Counted from the first letter of the stretch, positions 8,340-17,041 are shown. The stretch is DNA of 64,000 nt from Novosphingobium sp. ZN18A2 (GCF_036784765.1 NZ_CP136651.1:1612001-1676000); one strand, 5' to 3'. Notes: generated by a model not told the origin, from the sequence alone. Numbers and translations: made by a program.

Positions 8340-9938
8340 CTAGCGCAGATGCGCGGCAAATATGCTGGAACCCGAAACTTCGCCCACCGGTTCGACCTGG
8401 GGCGGGGTGCCGGGCATCAGTTGCAGCGCATCGGCAAAAGTCTCGCTTGTGGTCAGAACGCCCGGGATCGCGCCTTCGGATATCCGCACGAGTTCGGTCA
8501 GTGTCCGGCCGACCAGCGCCATCGGATCATCCAGCCAATGCGCCAGGCCGTAATGTGCGGTAAGGCGCATGGGAAATGCGTCATTCTGGAGCTTCATCAG
8601 GTCGCTCGCGTGCTGCCATGCGGCAACGGGTTCGGCAAAGGCACATATGCGTGCGTTGCCGATCGGCAGGACAAGATCGGGCTGGACCGCGATACCGTCG
8701 ATCGCGCGGCGAAGCGGTGTCAGGACATCGTCGACCGCGCGGGCGAAACTTTCATCGCCTACTTCCTCAAGGCCGTCGAATGCGATGTGCAGCAGCGCCG
8801 TCAGCCGCAAATCCGCCCTGCCTTCGGGTGTTTGCCGCTGTCCCGATGCAGGGACCGACGCGTTGCGCGGCCAGCGCATAATGTGCTGCCGCGCGCCGGT
8901 TCTGCGCCAGATTTCGCCGCTGCGCCGTGTCTCCAGGCCCGAGCCGTATTCGCCCGGTCCTTCATCGACAATGACGAGTTGCACCGCTTCGCTTTCCAGC
9001 CGTGCGGCATGCCGCAATGCGGACCCTTTGGCGGTGTCGGATGCAAGGCGCGTCGCCAGCGGCTGGAAGCCGTCGCTGAAGCGGGTCATCGTGCGCACCG
9101 AGGCTGCGGCGTTCAGGCAGGAATCGAAACGGTTCCGCCACTCCTGAGCGTAAGGCGCGACCGAGGCGTTGATGAAGTCTTCTATCCGGTTCGGCAGGAC
9201 TACGTGCAGTTCCGCGCCCGCGGCCAGCAAACGCTCTGCAACCAGAATATCCGAACCGGCGGCCAGTGCGCCGAACCCGAAGCCGATGCGTTCGCTATCG
9301 ATGAAGCGGTCGATCCGCGCTTCAAGATCGGGGCTGTCCGCCGCCACGCCGAGATGCCCGGCATAATGGAGTGAGCGCGGCGGGCGAAGGGCGTCCAGCC
9401 AGTCTGCCGGTTTGCCCTTGCTGGACAGGACCAGTGACAGCTGGCGGATGGTCACGGCGTGTTCGTCCCACCCGTCGGGATCGTGCGCCAGCGCATGGCG
9501 CATCGCTTCTTTCGCGCCGTCGACGTCATCGCAAAGGATCAGCGCTTCGGCACGCGTCGCCGAAAGGTAGTAAGGCGTTTCCGCTATGCCCGTGTCGCGA
9601 TCCATCCAGTCGATCAGTTCGCGCGCGATCGTGCAGCCCAGGTCCTCGTCACCCGAAAGCATGGCCAGGGTGGCGGTGTTGATGCGGGTATAGGGCTGGG
9701 GGCGCAGTTCGTCCGCTGCGGCGTAATACCGGGCGGCCTGTTCGAAAAGCGGGCGCCGCCGCGCGGGCGGTAGCGATACCGCCCTGTCTTTCAGCAGCCT
9801 GCCTTTAACGGCTAGCGCGGCCGGATCGTTGGTCCTGGCGTCAAATCCGCCGGCCTGGAACTGCGCTTCGGCATGTTGCAGGCCGCCCGCGCGCGCAATC
9901 GTTATGATCGATGCCAATGTCGGTCTTTGTGGATGCAC
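8340..9938 (-). CDS. TPR protein with TRAFs-binding-like region and SLOG-like nucleotide-binding domain
   Basis: About 532 residues from a GTG at 9938 preceded by GGGGAG; an ATG at 9962 is the alternative. The frame stays open further upstream to 11303, but that part is a shadow of other genes. The N-terminal half is helical with TPR character (FEQAARYYAAADELRPQPYTRINTATLAML). The middle FGFGALAAGSDILVAERLLAAGAELHVVLP is Rossmann-like and resembles SLOG-type domains. The C-terminal half resembles an adenylyl-cyclase-like domain that keeps no clear metal-binding aspartates. The family occurs beside TIR and other signalling genes. A similar G-LA-GAD motif occurs in the protein at 10634-12478. 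Probably cytosolic; role unknown. Confidence 0.72.
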   Translation of the reverse strand: MHPQRPTLASIITIARAGGLQHAEAQFQAGGFDARTNDPAALAVKGRLLKDRAVSLPPARRRPLFEQAARYYAAADELRPQPYTRINTATLAMLSGDEDLGCTIARELIDWMDRDTGIAETPYYLSATRAEALILCDDVDGAKEAMRHALAHDPDGWDEHAVTIRQLSLVLSSKGKPADWLDALRPPRSLHYAGHLGVAADSPDLEARIDRFIDSERIGFGFGALAAGSDILVAERLLAAGAELHVVLPNRIEDFINASVAPYAQEWRNRFDSCLNAAASVRTMTRFSDGFQPLATRLASDTAKGSALRHAARLESEAVQLVIVDEGPGEYGSGLETRRSGEIWRRTGARQHIMRWPRNASVPASGQRQTPEGRADLRLTALLHIAFDGLEEVGDESFARAVDDVLTPLRRAIDGIAVQPDLVLPIGNARICAFAEPVAAWQHASDLMKLQNDAFPMRLTAHYGLAHWLDDPMALVGRTLTELVRISEGAIPGVLTTSETFADALQLMPGTPPQVEPVGEVSGSSIFAAHLR

Positions 9939-10060
9939 GGGAACTCCCCAACCATCACGCATCGGACCCCACGGTCGTTTCGCAAAACGTGTTGCCACCC
10001 TGGGATCGACGCAGGTCGGTACTACATGCAATTCGCCCGATGGTGATGCAAGAAAGCAGA

Positions 10061-10100
10061 AAAAGGCCGCCACGGTCCGGGAATTCCGTGGCGGCCTTTT
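10061..10100 (-). terminator. Rho-independent terminator after the UrcA gene
   Basis: A perfect 15-bp inverted repeat (AAAAGGCCGCCACGG at 10061-10075 and its complement at 10086-10100) with a 10-nt loop. On the minus strand it ends in a T run and starts 11 bp after the UrcA stop. It could also act bidirectionally because both arms end in A/T runs. Confidence 0.9.
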
Positions 10101-10111
10101 CAGGATTGGGC

Positions 10112-10492
10112 TCAGTTCTCGTTCGGTCCCTTCACCAGCGCGTGATCCATGTGATCGGCGCTGACGAATTGCTTGTCCGTCTTCGCGGACGTCCGCTCCG
10201 CAAGTCGTGTCTGGGCAACGGCGACCGCATTTTCCATGCACTTGTTGATTTCCATGGTTTCCCTGAGGGACTTGCGATTGGTGTTCTGTCCGCAGACCTT
10301 GCCGGCTGCCTCGTGGATCATTCGGCTGGCGTATTCCTGCCCCGCTTCGGTGCTCAGATCGAAGCCGTTCAGGTCGATGCTGACGCTGGGCTGGTCGCCT
10401 TGGTCGGCAAACGCGGGGGTGGCAAACGTGGTCGCGGCGGCGATGGCGGCGGCGGCCAGGGACTTCACGATGCTCTTGGTGATGTAGGCCAT
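10112..10492 (-). CDS. UrcA-family secreted small protein
   Basis: 126 residues from the ATG at 10492, chosen because AGGAG lies ~9 nt upstream. A Sec signal peptide is clear (KSLAAAAIAAATTFATPAFA, residues ~8-27). The mature part contains SVSIDLNGFDLSTEAGQEYA and two cysteines (VCGQN, NKCMEN) that could form a disulfide, the pattern of the UrcA family common in sphingomonads and related bacteria. It is expected in the periplasm; the function of the family is unknown. It is a monocistronic unit with its own terminator and an upstream perfect palindrome at 10553-10568. Confidence 0.85.
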   Translation of the reverse strand: MAYITKSIVKSLAAAAIAAATTFATPAFADQGDQPSVSIDLNGFDLSTEAGQEYASRMIHEAAGKVCGQNTNRKSLRETMEINKCMENAVAVAQTRLAERTSAKTDKQFVSADHMDHALVKGPNEN

Positions 10493-10552
10493 TTCTTCGC
10501 TCCTTCTTCCGTAGTGGCAGGATCGAAGTACGCCGCATCGATTCGCTTTGCG

Positions 10553-10568
10553 CGTGATGGCCATCACG
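10553..10568. promoter_or_regulatory. Perfect 16-bp palindrome upstream of the UrcA gene
   Basis: CGTGATGGCCATCACG is a fully symmetric 8+8 site 61 bp before the UrcA start. Its form fits a dimeric repressor or a Crp-like regulator. It lies where a promoter for the minus-strand gene should be. The binder is unknown. Confidence 0.45.
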
Positions 10569-10633
10569 CCCCGAAAATCTTGTGATTATTCTTTTCCCGG
10601 CGGCTTGCATCGATATGCGCGCCGGCCCTTGTC

Positions 10634-12478
10634 CTAACCGGGCAGCGCCAGCGGGCGGGCGTGATAGGTGTGCAGCCAGTCGGAAACGTCCGCCGTCATG
10701 AGGCTGGACACGCGGCCTATACGCAGGTTCAGAATATCGAAGTCGAGCGGTTCTTCCGTGATCAGATCCCTCAGCGCGGAGAGGTTGTCGACCAGCGAAT
10801 GGCCGCGCTGGGCAATACCAGCAAAATCGCCCTGCATCCGGATGCCATAGATCGCGGCGCCCAGTGCGGGCAGCGCCGCGGTAAGGATCGTGACCGCGAT
10901 GGTTGCCGCGTGAACGAAGCTGTCGAACTCGGGCAGAAGCAGGTCCGCGGTCTTGAATGCGAGAAGGGCAATGCAGGCAAGGGCCGTCAGGCCGAACAGC
11001 GTTGCGCCCAGTATATGCATGCGGTGATCGAGCCTGTGCATCCGGCCTGCATCGGTTCGCAGATAGGCGATCTGGCCATCGATCAGGCGAAGCAGATCCC
11101 GGCGCACCGATTCCAGGTAGGCCGCGTTCACCTGTGCGGTGGGCAATCCGATCTCGCGTGCGGTCGTCCGGGTGCTCAAGGCGACCGACCATGACATTTC
11201 CGAACTGCCCGCCCGCAGGTTCAGCGTCCCCATCCGGCTGGCGATGGACAGGCAACGCAAATGCTCGGCAAGTGCCCGGCTGTCCAGCCAGAGTTGCTGC
11301 CACGCTCCACGGATGCCCGCGCGCGTCTGCACAAGGATCGTTGCGATGATCACCAGTTCCAGCGTGACCAGAAGCGGCTTGAAGCCTGCGGGGAGGGCAA
11401 GCCCCATCAGCGACAGGAGAACGGCCGTTGCGGCGAACACGAAGTTCGCGATGTAGGTGCTGCGAAATTTCCGTGCGTAATTGCTTGCCTTCGCGTCTGC
11501 CCTGGCAAAGCGCGGGACAAGAAGTTGCGTGAGGCGCATCCCGAAACCGCCCGACAAGGGAGGCTGCGCGGTGAGCGTGGCGGCAGCACCCTCAAAATCG
11601 ACGCGGGTCCGGAAATCCGAACGCCTGACGCGCCGGATGCCGAAGACTGCCAGCAGCAGCGGATAGCCGATTGCGAAAGAAAAGCGCCGCTTCGATCCGC
11701 CCTTTTGCGTCGTGCGTTCTGCTGTTTCCAAGGGTTCCGCCAGCAGGGGCGTGATCACGGAAGGCAGCAGGTCGAAATTCAGGCGGGCCACGCTGTCGAG
11801 GGTTTCGCGGCCCAGATAGACTTCGTGAAACCCGCTCCACAACAATTCGGGCGGACGCCTGTCGTCCGGGTCTATATGGACCACCGGTATCCCTTGCGAT
11901 ACCGCTTCGGCCACGATCTGGGCGGAACCGCCCCGGCCGCGCACCGGTTGCCCGTCCCAGATCGCGATAAGGATATCGCATTGTTCAAGGACGATCCGGC
12001 CCGCGCGTTCATAGGCCGCGCCGTCTCTTCCCGGCGGATCGCGCTCGCCCTGCAGTTCGAAAACCGCGTCGCAACCGGCAAGGATCGCGTAATAGCGGTC
12101 GCGGGCCGTCCCGGCGGGATGGTCTTGCGCATATTCGTCGCGAAAATAGGGGAGCACGGCATCGACTTGCCAGCCGCGTCCCTTCGCGGACTGTGCAGCG
12201 ATGGAATCGGCGCCTTCGGCAAGGCTCGTAACCAGCCTCAGTTGCCCGGCGTCTTCCAGCCCGGCAGCTTCCTCGATCGCGGCGATGACACTGTCGACCC
12301 GGTCTTTCAGCGCGGGCAACAGCGCTTCGTCGAGCCGATCCAGCCGATGCCCCGTAACGCCGACGCCAAGCCTTTTCGCCGGGATGTCTCTATCCTCGGC
12401 CGGTGCCGATAAAGTCGGTTGCGGATCGGAAGTCGGCTCCACCCCGTGTGCATAGAATAGCGCCCGAAAGCTGGTCAA
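10634..12478 (-). CDS. SLOG-like domain protein with four C-terminal membrane segments (SLATT-like)
   Basis: 614 residues from a TTG at 12478. The ribosome site is weak, so a later GTG start (12442) is possible. Residues ~35-220 look like a SLOG/DprA-like Rossmann domain: GVGVTGHRLDRLD, VTSLAEGADSIAAQSA, VDAVLPYFRDEY, CDILIAIWDGQPVRGRGGSA. The C-terminal half has two hydrophobic pairs (FVFAATAVLLSLMGLALPAG, LLVTLELVIIATILV; LGATLFGLTALACIALLAF, TIAVTILTAALPALGAAIYG). This resembles SLATT proteins, in which a ligand-sensing domain is linked to a pore-like membrane module. It may sense a nucleotide-type signal at the inner membrane; this is inference. It is divergent from a HerA-type ATPase gene. 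Confidence 0.72.
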   Translation of the reverse strand: MTSFRALFYAHGVEPTSDPQPTLSAPAEDRDIPAKRLGVGVTGHRLDRLDEALLPALKDRVDSVIAAIEEAAGLEDAGQLRLVTSLAEGADSIAAQSAKGRGWQVDAVLPYFRDEYAQDHPAGTARDRYYAILAGCDAVFELQGERDPPGRDGAAYERAGRIVLEQCDILIAIWDGQPVRGRGGSAQIVAEAVSQGIPVVHIDPDDRRPPELLWSGFHEVYLGRETLDSVARLNFDLLPSVITPLLAEPLETAERTTQKGGSKRRFSFAIGYPLLLAVFGIRRVRRSDFRTRVDFEGAAATLTAQPPLSGGFGMRLTQLLVPRFARADAKASNYARKFRSTYIANFVFAATAVLLSLMGLALPAGFKPLLVTLELVIIATILVQTRAGIRGAWQQLWLDSRALAEHLRCLSIASRMGTLNLRAGSSEMSWSVALSTRTTAREIGLPTAQVNAAYLESVRRDLLRLIDGQIAYLRTDAGRMHRLDHRMHILGATLFGLTALACIALLAFKTADLLLPEFDSFVHAATIAVTILTAALPALGAAIYGIRMQGDFAGIAQRGHSLVDNLSALRDLITEEPLDFDILNLRIGRVSSLMTADVSDWLHTYHARPLALPG

Positions 12479-12479
12479 T

Positions 12480-12559
12480 CCGAAAGCGGGGCGCGGGCCG
12501 AAAGCGGGGCGCGGTGTGGCAAGTCAATCCATGCCCGGAAATGTCCATGCCCGGAAATG
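12480..12559. repeat. Two short tandem duplications in the divergent promoter region
   Basis: CCGAAAGCGGGGCGCGG occurs at 12480-12496 and 12498-12514 (18-bp period). CCATGCCCGGAAATG occurs at 12529-12543 and 12545-12559 (16-bp period). They fill most of the 204-bp gap between the SLOG-like gene and the HerA-type gene. No other feature is seen in this gap. Confidence 0.9.
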
Positions 12560-12682
12560 GCACGACCGGGATGTGACCGTTTCCGGGACGGTCCCATCGC
12601 CGCAATTCCAGACTTCTGGACAAGCTCCGATTTTGCCAGCACCTTGCCGCGCGGAGATTCTTCAAGATTTTCGGCGGGGCAA

Positions 12683-14308
12683 ATGACAAGCAATTCAGGC
12701 GAGCAACTGGCCAATTCAGGCGAGCAACTGGGCCGCGTGGTAAAGACCAACGGCACGCGCGCGATCTGCCTTGTCGATCATGACAGGCTGACGGGCTTCC
12801 GATCGTCGGGCGTTGAGGGCACGCTTTCCATGGGCTCTATCGGCGGCCTGTTCAAAATCCGCGTCGCAGGCTCGCTGCTGGTCGGTTCGATGACCGATCT
12901 GTCACAGGACGTGATGGACCGGTCCACCATCCTGGCAGAGATCGAGTATATCGGCGAAGGGGATGCCGGGCCGGACAACTGCCTTGCCGGTTTCAGGCGC
13001 GGTGTCGACGTTTTTCCCCAGCCGGGAGACGCGGTCTATTTCGCCGAGACGGCGGATTACGAGCGTATCTTCGCCCCGCCGGACGCGCCGACGATAACCG
13101 TCGGCACCGTCTATCCCACCGATACCGTGCGCGCCCCGCTGCTGGTCGACCAGTTGCTGGGCCGCCACTTTGCCATCGTGGGGGCAAGCGGCACCGGCAA
13201 ATCGACGTCTGTCGCGTTGCTTTTGCAGCGAATTATCGATTTCGCGCCCCACGGCCACGTGGTGATCCTTGATCCGCACGGCGAATATGCGCGCGCATTC
13301 GGCGATGCGGCGAAGGTATGGGACGTTTCGAACCTTGAGCTGCCGTACTGGGCCATGAACCTTGAGGAACATTGCGATTCCTTCGTTCACGACAGCGGAA
13401 GCGGCCGGATCGTGGATTCCAACATCCTTGCCGCCAGCCTGCAAAAGGCCCGCTCGCGCAACGTGCGCATGGACGCGGCGGCGAAGATCACGCCGGACAG
13501 CCCGGTTTCCTATCAGGTGGCAGACCTGATCGCCGCGCTTGAAGAGCAGGCAGGGCGGCTTGAGAAGATCGCAGATGCACACAGATACACACAACTGCGG
13601 CTGACGATCGAACAATACTTCAATGACGAGCGTTTCCGCTTCATCTTCAATGCCGATTTCGCATCCCACTCGCTCGAACGGTTTCTTGGAGAGATCATGC
13701 GCGTGCCCGGCCACGGCAAGCCGATCTCCATCATCGACCTGGCTGGCGTGCCGACCGAGATCGTCAACGTGGTGGTGGCGACGATTTCGCGGCTGGTGCT
13801 GGATTTCGCCATCAGGTCCACGCACTTGCGCTCTGTCCCCGTGCTTCTGGTTTGCGAGGAAGCGCATCGCTATCTCCCGCGCGAGCATGACGACGCGACC
13901 GCATCTGTCGAACGTCAGCTTGAACGCGTGGCGCGCGAAGGGCGCAAGTACGGCGTGTGCCTGGGGCTGGTATCGCAGCGGCCTTCGGAGCTGTCCGAAA
14001 CCGCGCTTTCGCAATGCGGCACGATCATGTCGCTGCGGCTGAACAACCTTGACGATCAGGACCGGCTGAAGGCGAGCCTTTCCGAAGGCGCGCGCGCCTA
14101 TGTCGACGTGATCGCCGCGTTGAAGAACCGCGAATGCGTGATCAGTGGAGAGGGCGTTCCGGTGCCGATGCGGGTGGTGATCGACACGCTGGAAGCCGAA
14201 CGCCGCCCCGCGTCCGACGATCCCCAATTCAGCAAGGCGTGGAGCGAAACCGGCGGCGAGGAAGACCTGCTGGCCGCGGTCGTCAGGTCATGGCGGGGGG
14301 AGGTATGA
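12683..14308 (+). CDS. HerA-type DUF87 ATPase
   Basis: 541 residues from the ATG at 12683 (GGCGGGG just upstream). Walker A is GASGTGKS (167-174), followed by VVILDPHGEYARAF. Walker B is VPVLLVCEEAHRYLP (~390). A later RKYGVCLGLVSQRPSELSETAL completes the HerA/FtsK-like hexameric ATPase core with its N-terminal HAS-barrel. HerA proteins translocate DNA, classically with NurA, and several phage-defence systems pair HerA with a nuclease or NADase. No NurA or nuclease gene is next to this one; its neighbours are SLOG/TIR-type genes. The N-terminus has the duplication SGEQLANSGEQLG from a 21-bp repeat at 12691-12732. The last 26 bp overlap the convergent PAP2 gene. Confidence 0.88.
   Translation: MTSNSGEQLANSGEQLGRVVKTNGTRAICLVDHDRLTGFRSSGVEGTLSMGSIGGLFKIRVAGSLLVGSMTDLSQDVMDRSTILAEIEYIGEGDAGPDNCLAGFRRGVDVFPQPGDAVYFAETADYERIFAPPDAPTITVGTVYPTDTVRAPLLVDQLLGRHFAIVGASGTGKSTSVALLLQRIIDFAPHGHVVILDPHGEYARAFGDAAKVWDVSNLELPYWAMNLEEHCDSFVHDSGSGRIVDSNILAASLQKARSRNVRMDAAAKITPDSPVSYQVADLIAALEEQAGRLEKIADAHRYTQLRLTIEQYFNDERFRFIFNADFASHSLERFLGEIMRVPGHGKPISIIDLAGVPTEIVNVVVATISRLVLDFAIRSTHLRSVPVLLVCEEAHRYLPREHDDATASVERQLERVAREGRKYGVCLGLVSQRPSELSETALSQCGTIMSLRLNNLDDQDRLKASLSEGARAYVDVIAALKNRECVISGEGVPVPMRVVIDTLEAERRPASDDPQFSKAWSETGGEEDLLAAVVRSWRGEV
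12691..12732 (+). repeat. 21-bp in-frame tandem duplication at the 5' end of the HerA gene
   Basis: CAATTCAGGCGAGCAACTGG occurs twice back to back with a 21-bp period, so the protein repeats NSGEQL near its N-terminus without a frameshift. Confidence 0.9.
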
Positions 14309-15389
14309 CCTGCCCAGTTCCTGCCGGTTCACTTTCAGCGACGACGGGTTTTTGAGCCGTCCTTCGTTCACACCAGTCGACAAGATATCCGGCGCTCCAC
14401 CAGATAATGGCCGTGCAGACGATAGAGAACAGACCGTCCACAGCATAGTGCCAGCCAAGGTGAACCGATGCGACCAGTATTATGATCGCATAGCTACCGG
14501 CGATCAGCTTTATCCAGAGCTGGCGCACGTTGGTCAGCGTAGCGAAAAAGAAGAGGAACGCGATTGAAACGTGCAAGGACGGCATGGCTGAAATGCCCGA
14601 TCCCAAACTGCCCGTTTCAAACTGGTTCATCAGAAATTTCGCTTCCATCGGAGCGAACAGGCCATACTTCGCATCCACCATGGCAAGCTGGTTCGTCAAA
14701 CCGTCGAACTGGTGCGATCCGTAGAAGTGAAAATAGAAACAAGGGCCAACAGAGGACAGGGCGGTTGCGGCAAGGCTGCCGAGAAGCGACCAGCACAGCA
14801 AATAGGAAAGCAGGCCGCGCGCCTGAAGCTTCATGTTGGACGTGAAGCAGAACCAGCCGAACATCACCATCATCATGGCAAACCACACCGTATAGGCACG
14901 GTCGAGGAAGACCGTGCCGACAGGGCCGATCAGGGCATGGGTAATACGCCACGGATCGATGCCGAACAGTGCCCGGTCCGCTGCGGCCAGATAGGGGTCG
15001 GCATAGAAGGGAACGATGCGTGGAATCGCCGATTTGTAGGAACTGATGGCCCGGCCCATCGGCAACATCAGCAAAATGAAAAGCATTCCCCGCGTCAGCC
15101 AGTGACGACGCATATACACGGTCTTGCGGAACGCGCGGATTGGCTGATCGACCTGTCGTTTGGTAATTTCAACGCTCAGAAGGCCGAACCAGATCAGGCC
15201 GGGCAACAGCCAGCCCGGCAACATCTGGCGTAACCCGCCATAGCTGAAATAGTTTGCGGCCGGTGCAAGGCCCCAAAATGCCCCGGCGGTAAATTCAACC
15301 GCAGCGAATGCCAGCAGGATAATATAAGCCAAGCCGAGGTTGCCGAACATTTTGCCCCCTGCATCTGTGCGCGACGTTCGCTTCGCCAT
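14283..15389 (-). CDS. PAP2-superfamily membrane protein (inositolphosphotransferase-like)
   Basis: 368 residues with about eight hydrophobic segments. The C-terminal half holds SAMPSLHVSIAFLFF and SVHLGWHYAVDG. These are the second and third phosphatase motifs of the PAP2 family in the form seen in Aur1/Ipt1-like phosphotransferases (conserved His in each). It probably acts at the membrane on a lipid phosphate or phosphoinositol head group; the substrate is not known. It lies 19 bp downstream of another membrane protein gene on the same strand and may share its transcript. Its 3' end overlaps the HerA gene tail to tail. Confidence 0.82.
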   Translation of the reverse strand: MAKRTSRTDAGGKMFGNLGLAYIILLAFAAVEFTAGAFWGLAPAANYFSYGGLRQMLPGWLLPGLIWFGLLSVEITKRQVDQPIRAFRKTVYMRRHWLTRGMLFILLMLPMGRAISSYKSAIPRIVPFYADPYLAAADRALFGIDPWRITHALIGPVGTVFLDRAYTVWFAMMMVMFGWFCFTSNMKLQARGLLSYLLCWSLLGSLAATALSSVGPCFYFHFYGSHQFDGLTNQLAMVDAKYGLFAPMEAKFLMNQFETGSLGSGISAMPSLHVSIAFLFFFATLTNVRQLWIKLIAGSYAIIILVASVHLGWHYAVDGLFSIVCTAIIWWSAGYLVDWCERRTAQKPVVAESEPAGTGQVIPPPAMT

Positions 15390-15408
15390 GCAATCGCCGT
15401 CAGATCGG

Positions 15409-16275
15409 TCAAATTCCGCTTGAAGCGTAAACCCGTTGCCTGAAGGTTACGTTTACCCGTTCGGACAGGATCAGGTAAGGCAACCATACGGCCACACTGA
15501 TCAAGACCTTGTCCACGTTGCTGGTTAACAATCCTTGCAATGGCTCTGCGACGCCCGCCGGCAGGCCATTAGCCATGCCTATTTGCCGGGCGATCAGGCA
15601 TTGGATGGCGATATCCAGCACCCATGTGAAAATCAGCATTCGCGGAAAATAGGCCACGCTGCGCAGCGCCAGAATGAAGCAGACCATGTAGAAAAAGCCC
15701 ATCACGGCAAGGTCTGCCGACATCATCAGGAACAGCGACTGGCCCCACGCGGGCGCGTGGCCGTTCAGCGCCGGGATGGATACGAAGAATTCAAGGCTGC
15801 GCACGGCCACGTTCAGCAACAGCCCCACCAGCATGGAAGCCATGAAACCGGCCGGTCCGAACAGCGGGTTGGCCCGCGCTTCGGTTATGCTGATCCGCCG
15901 CCATTTTCCGCAAGGCGACAGCCGCAGGGATGGTTGCGCTGTCAGCGTTCCCTGGGGGAAGGCGCGGTCCGCAAGGTAAAGCCCGGCCACCGGGGCCAGC
16001 GCGACCGCGCAATAGGGCAGGATCAGCGCCAGGGCATCCGCTGCGGAGCGCACGGGAACGGGGGCGAGCAACAGCTTAAGGGCGATCGCGGCGGTAACGG
16101 CCGCCGTCCAGGCAATGGCGATAGCGCCGATATTGCGCTGGAGATAGCGCACCACGCGCTGGCTGCGGCTTTCCAGCCGGCGCAGGTACTCGCCCGGCAA
16201 CATTGCCGCAAACCGGCCGACACCGGATCGCATGGGTCTTGCCTTCGGCATTGCACGGTCAGCAGATATGTTCAT
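15409..16275 (-). CDS. Uncharacterised polytopic membrane protein
   Basis: About 288 residues. The start is uncertain among ATG 16275 (AGGTGG-like site close by), 16251 and 16233. Hydrophobic stretches include AIAIAWTAAVTAAIALKLLL, YCAVALAPVAGLYLA, ASMLVGLLLNVAVRSLEFFV, VMGFFYMVCFILALRSVAYF and a last one near VDKVLISVAVWLPYLIL. That gives five or more membrane helices. The C-terminal arrangement (aromatic-rich helix, NVDKVL, LPYLILSERV) recalls small DUF2569-like membrane proteins, but this is weak. It is next to and probably co-transcribed with the PAP2-like gene. Confidence 0.65.
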   Translation of the reverse strand: MNISADRAMPKARPMRSGVGRFAAMLPGEYLRRLESRSQRVVRYLQRNIGAIAIAWTAAVTAAIALKLLLAPVPVRSAADALALILPYCAVALAPVAGLYLADRAFPQGTLTAQPSLRLSPCGKWRRISITEARANPLFGPAGFMASMLVGLLLNVAVRSLEFFVSIPALNGHAPAWGQSLFLMMSADLAVMGFFYMVCFILALRSVAYFPRMLIFTWVLDIAIQCLIARQIGMANGLPAGVAEPLQGLLTSNVDKVLISVAVWLPYLILSERVNVTFRQRVYASSGI

Positions 16276-16424
16276 TGCCCACCTGTCAATCGCCCAACTG
16301 CCAATCGCAACACGCGCCGGCATCGAACTGGCAATGCGCCGGGGCGGAAACTTGGAAAGCCGAATCAGGGTGATAGTCCGAATCATGGCCGGTGGCCGCC
16401 CGCCAGATGCCAAAAAACAACACG

Positions 16425-16458
16425 TTAACCTTCGCGATTAACAAACTAACGCGCTAAC
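16425..16458 (+). promoter_or_regulatory. Four (T/C)TAAC boxes upstream of the pilin gene
   Basis: TTAAC at 16425 and 16438, then CTAAC at 16446 and 16454, with the last three spaced 8 bp apart. The half-site resembles the CtrA box TTAA(C), and CtrA controls the Flp-type pilin gene in Caulobacter. The classical TTAA-N7-TTAA spacing is not met, so this is only a candidate. Confidence 0.3.
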
Positions 16459-16499
16459 CTTTTGCACACAAAGATTAATTTATTCCTGCGCTTTTTCGT

Positions 16500-16528
16500 T
16501 TGACCCAAACGGCCCCTTTCCACAAGAT
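16500..16528 (+). promoter_or_regulatory. Possible sigma-70 promoter for flp
   Basis: TTGACC (16500-16505), 17-bp spacer, CAAGAT (16523-16528). The -35 is good and the -10 weak. It would give a leader of about 180 nt before the pilin ATG. Confidence 0.25.
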
Positions 16529-16715
16529 TAGCAGCGTTCCGAGGGAACATGACGTGATGGCTCCGGCGCAACTGCCGGAAATAAAACAACAAGGGGTCGC
16601 GTCGGTTCCAGCATATCTCCCCCTCGGACGGGCAAGCCGGAAATAGATGCCGGTGCCTATTTTGGACTTACCCGGGCTAACGGATGATCGCCGGGGTGTT
16701 TAGGGGTGATTGACC

Positions 16716-16952
16716 ATGAAAACCTTTCTCAAGACCTTTATCGCTGACGAGTCGGGCGCTTCGGCGGCCGAATATGCTCTGATCCTTGCCATCGTTGGTG
16801 TCGGTATCGGTGCTGCCGCTCTTACGCTTGGCGCCAACGTCAAGCAGGCGATTGGCAATGCGGCTTCGGACGTTTACAAGTGCAACAACACGACGAGTGT
16901 GACTGCATCTTCGTCGGTCAACTCCGCTGCTTGCACTGGCAATGCTGGCTAA
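16716..16952 (+). CDS. flp: Flp-family type IVb pilin
   Basis: 78 residues from the ATG at 16716, with GGGGTGA at proper spacing. The N-terminus is KTFIADESGASAAEYALILA: a short basic/acidic leader, cleavage expected after Gly, then the Glu+5 of type IV prepilins and a hydrophobic helix VGVGIGAAALTLGA. The C-terminus is Ser/Thr-rich with two cysteines. It is the major pilus subunit assembled by the Cpa/Tad genes downstream and processed by the CpaA-like peptidase at 27897. A strong terminator directly follows, so the pilin message is probably made in excess of the assembly genes. Confidence 0.95.
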   Translation: MKTFLKTFIADESGASAAEYALILAIVGVGIGAAALTLGANVKQAIGNAASDVYKCNNTTSVTASSSVNSAACTGNAG

Positions 16953-16967
16953 TTTGAGTATAGAAAT

Positions 16968-16999
16968 GGCCTGGTCTGCCTTTGCAGGCTGGGCCTTTT
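16968..16999 (+). terminator. Intrinsic terminator between flp and cpaB
   Basis: Arms GGCCTGGTCTGC (16968-16979) and GCAGGCTGGGCC (16984-16995) pair over 12 bp, with three G-U pairs and a 4-nt loop, then TTTT. It ends most flp transcripts; read-through or a separate promoter would feed cpaB. Confidence 0.85.
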
Positions 17000-17041
17000 C
17001 GCCTTCAATATCTTAGGTGGCTGCGTCTTGGGGGGAGCTTC

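Noticed and set aside
9963..11303. Upstream extension of the TPR/SLOG-like frame to 987 residues
   Set aside because: It runs antiparallel-free through the UrcA gene, its terminator and part of the SLOG-membrane gene in another frame; the composition is shadow-like.
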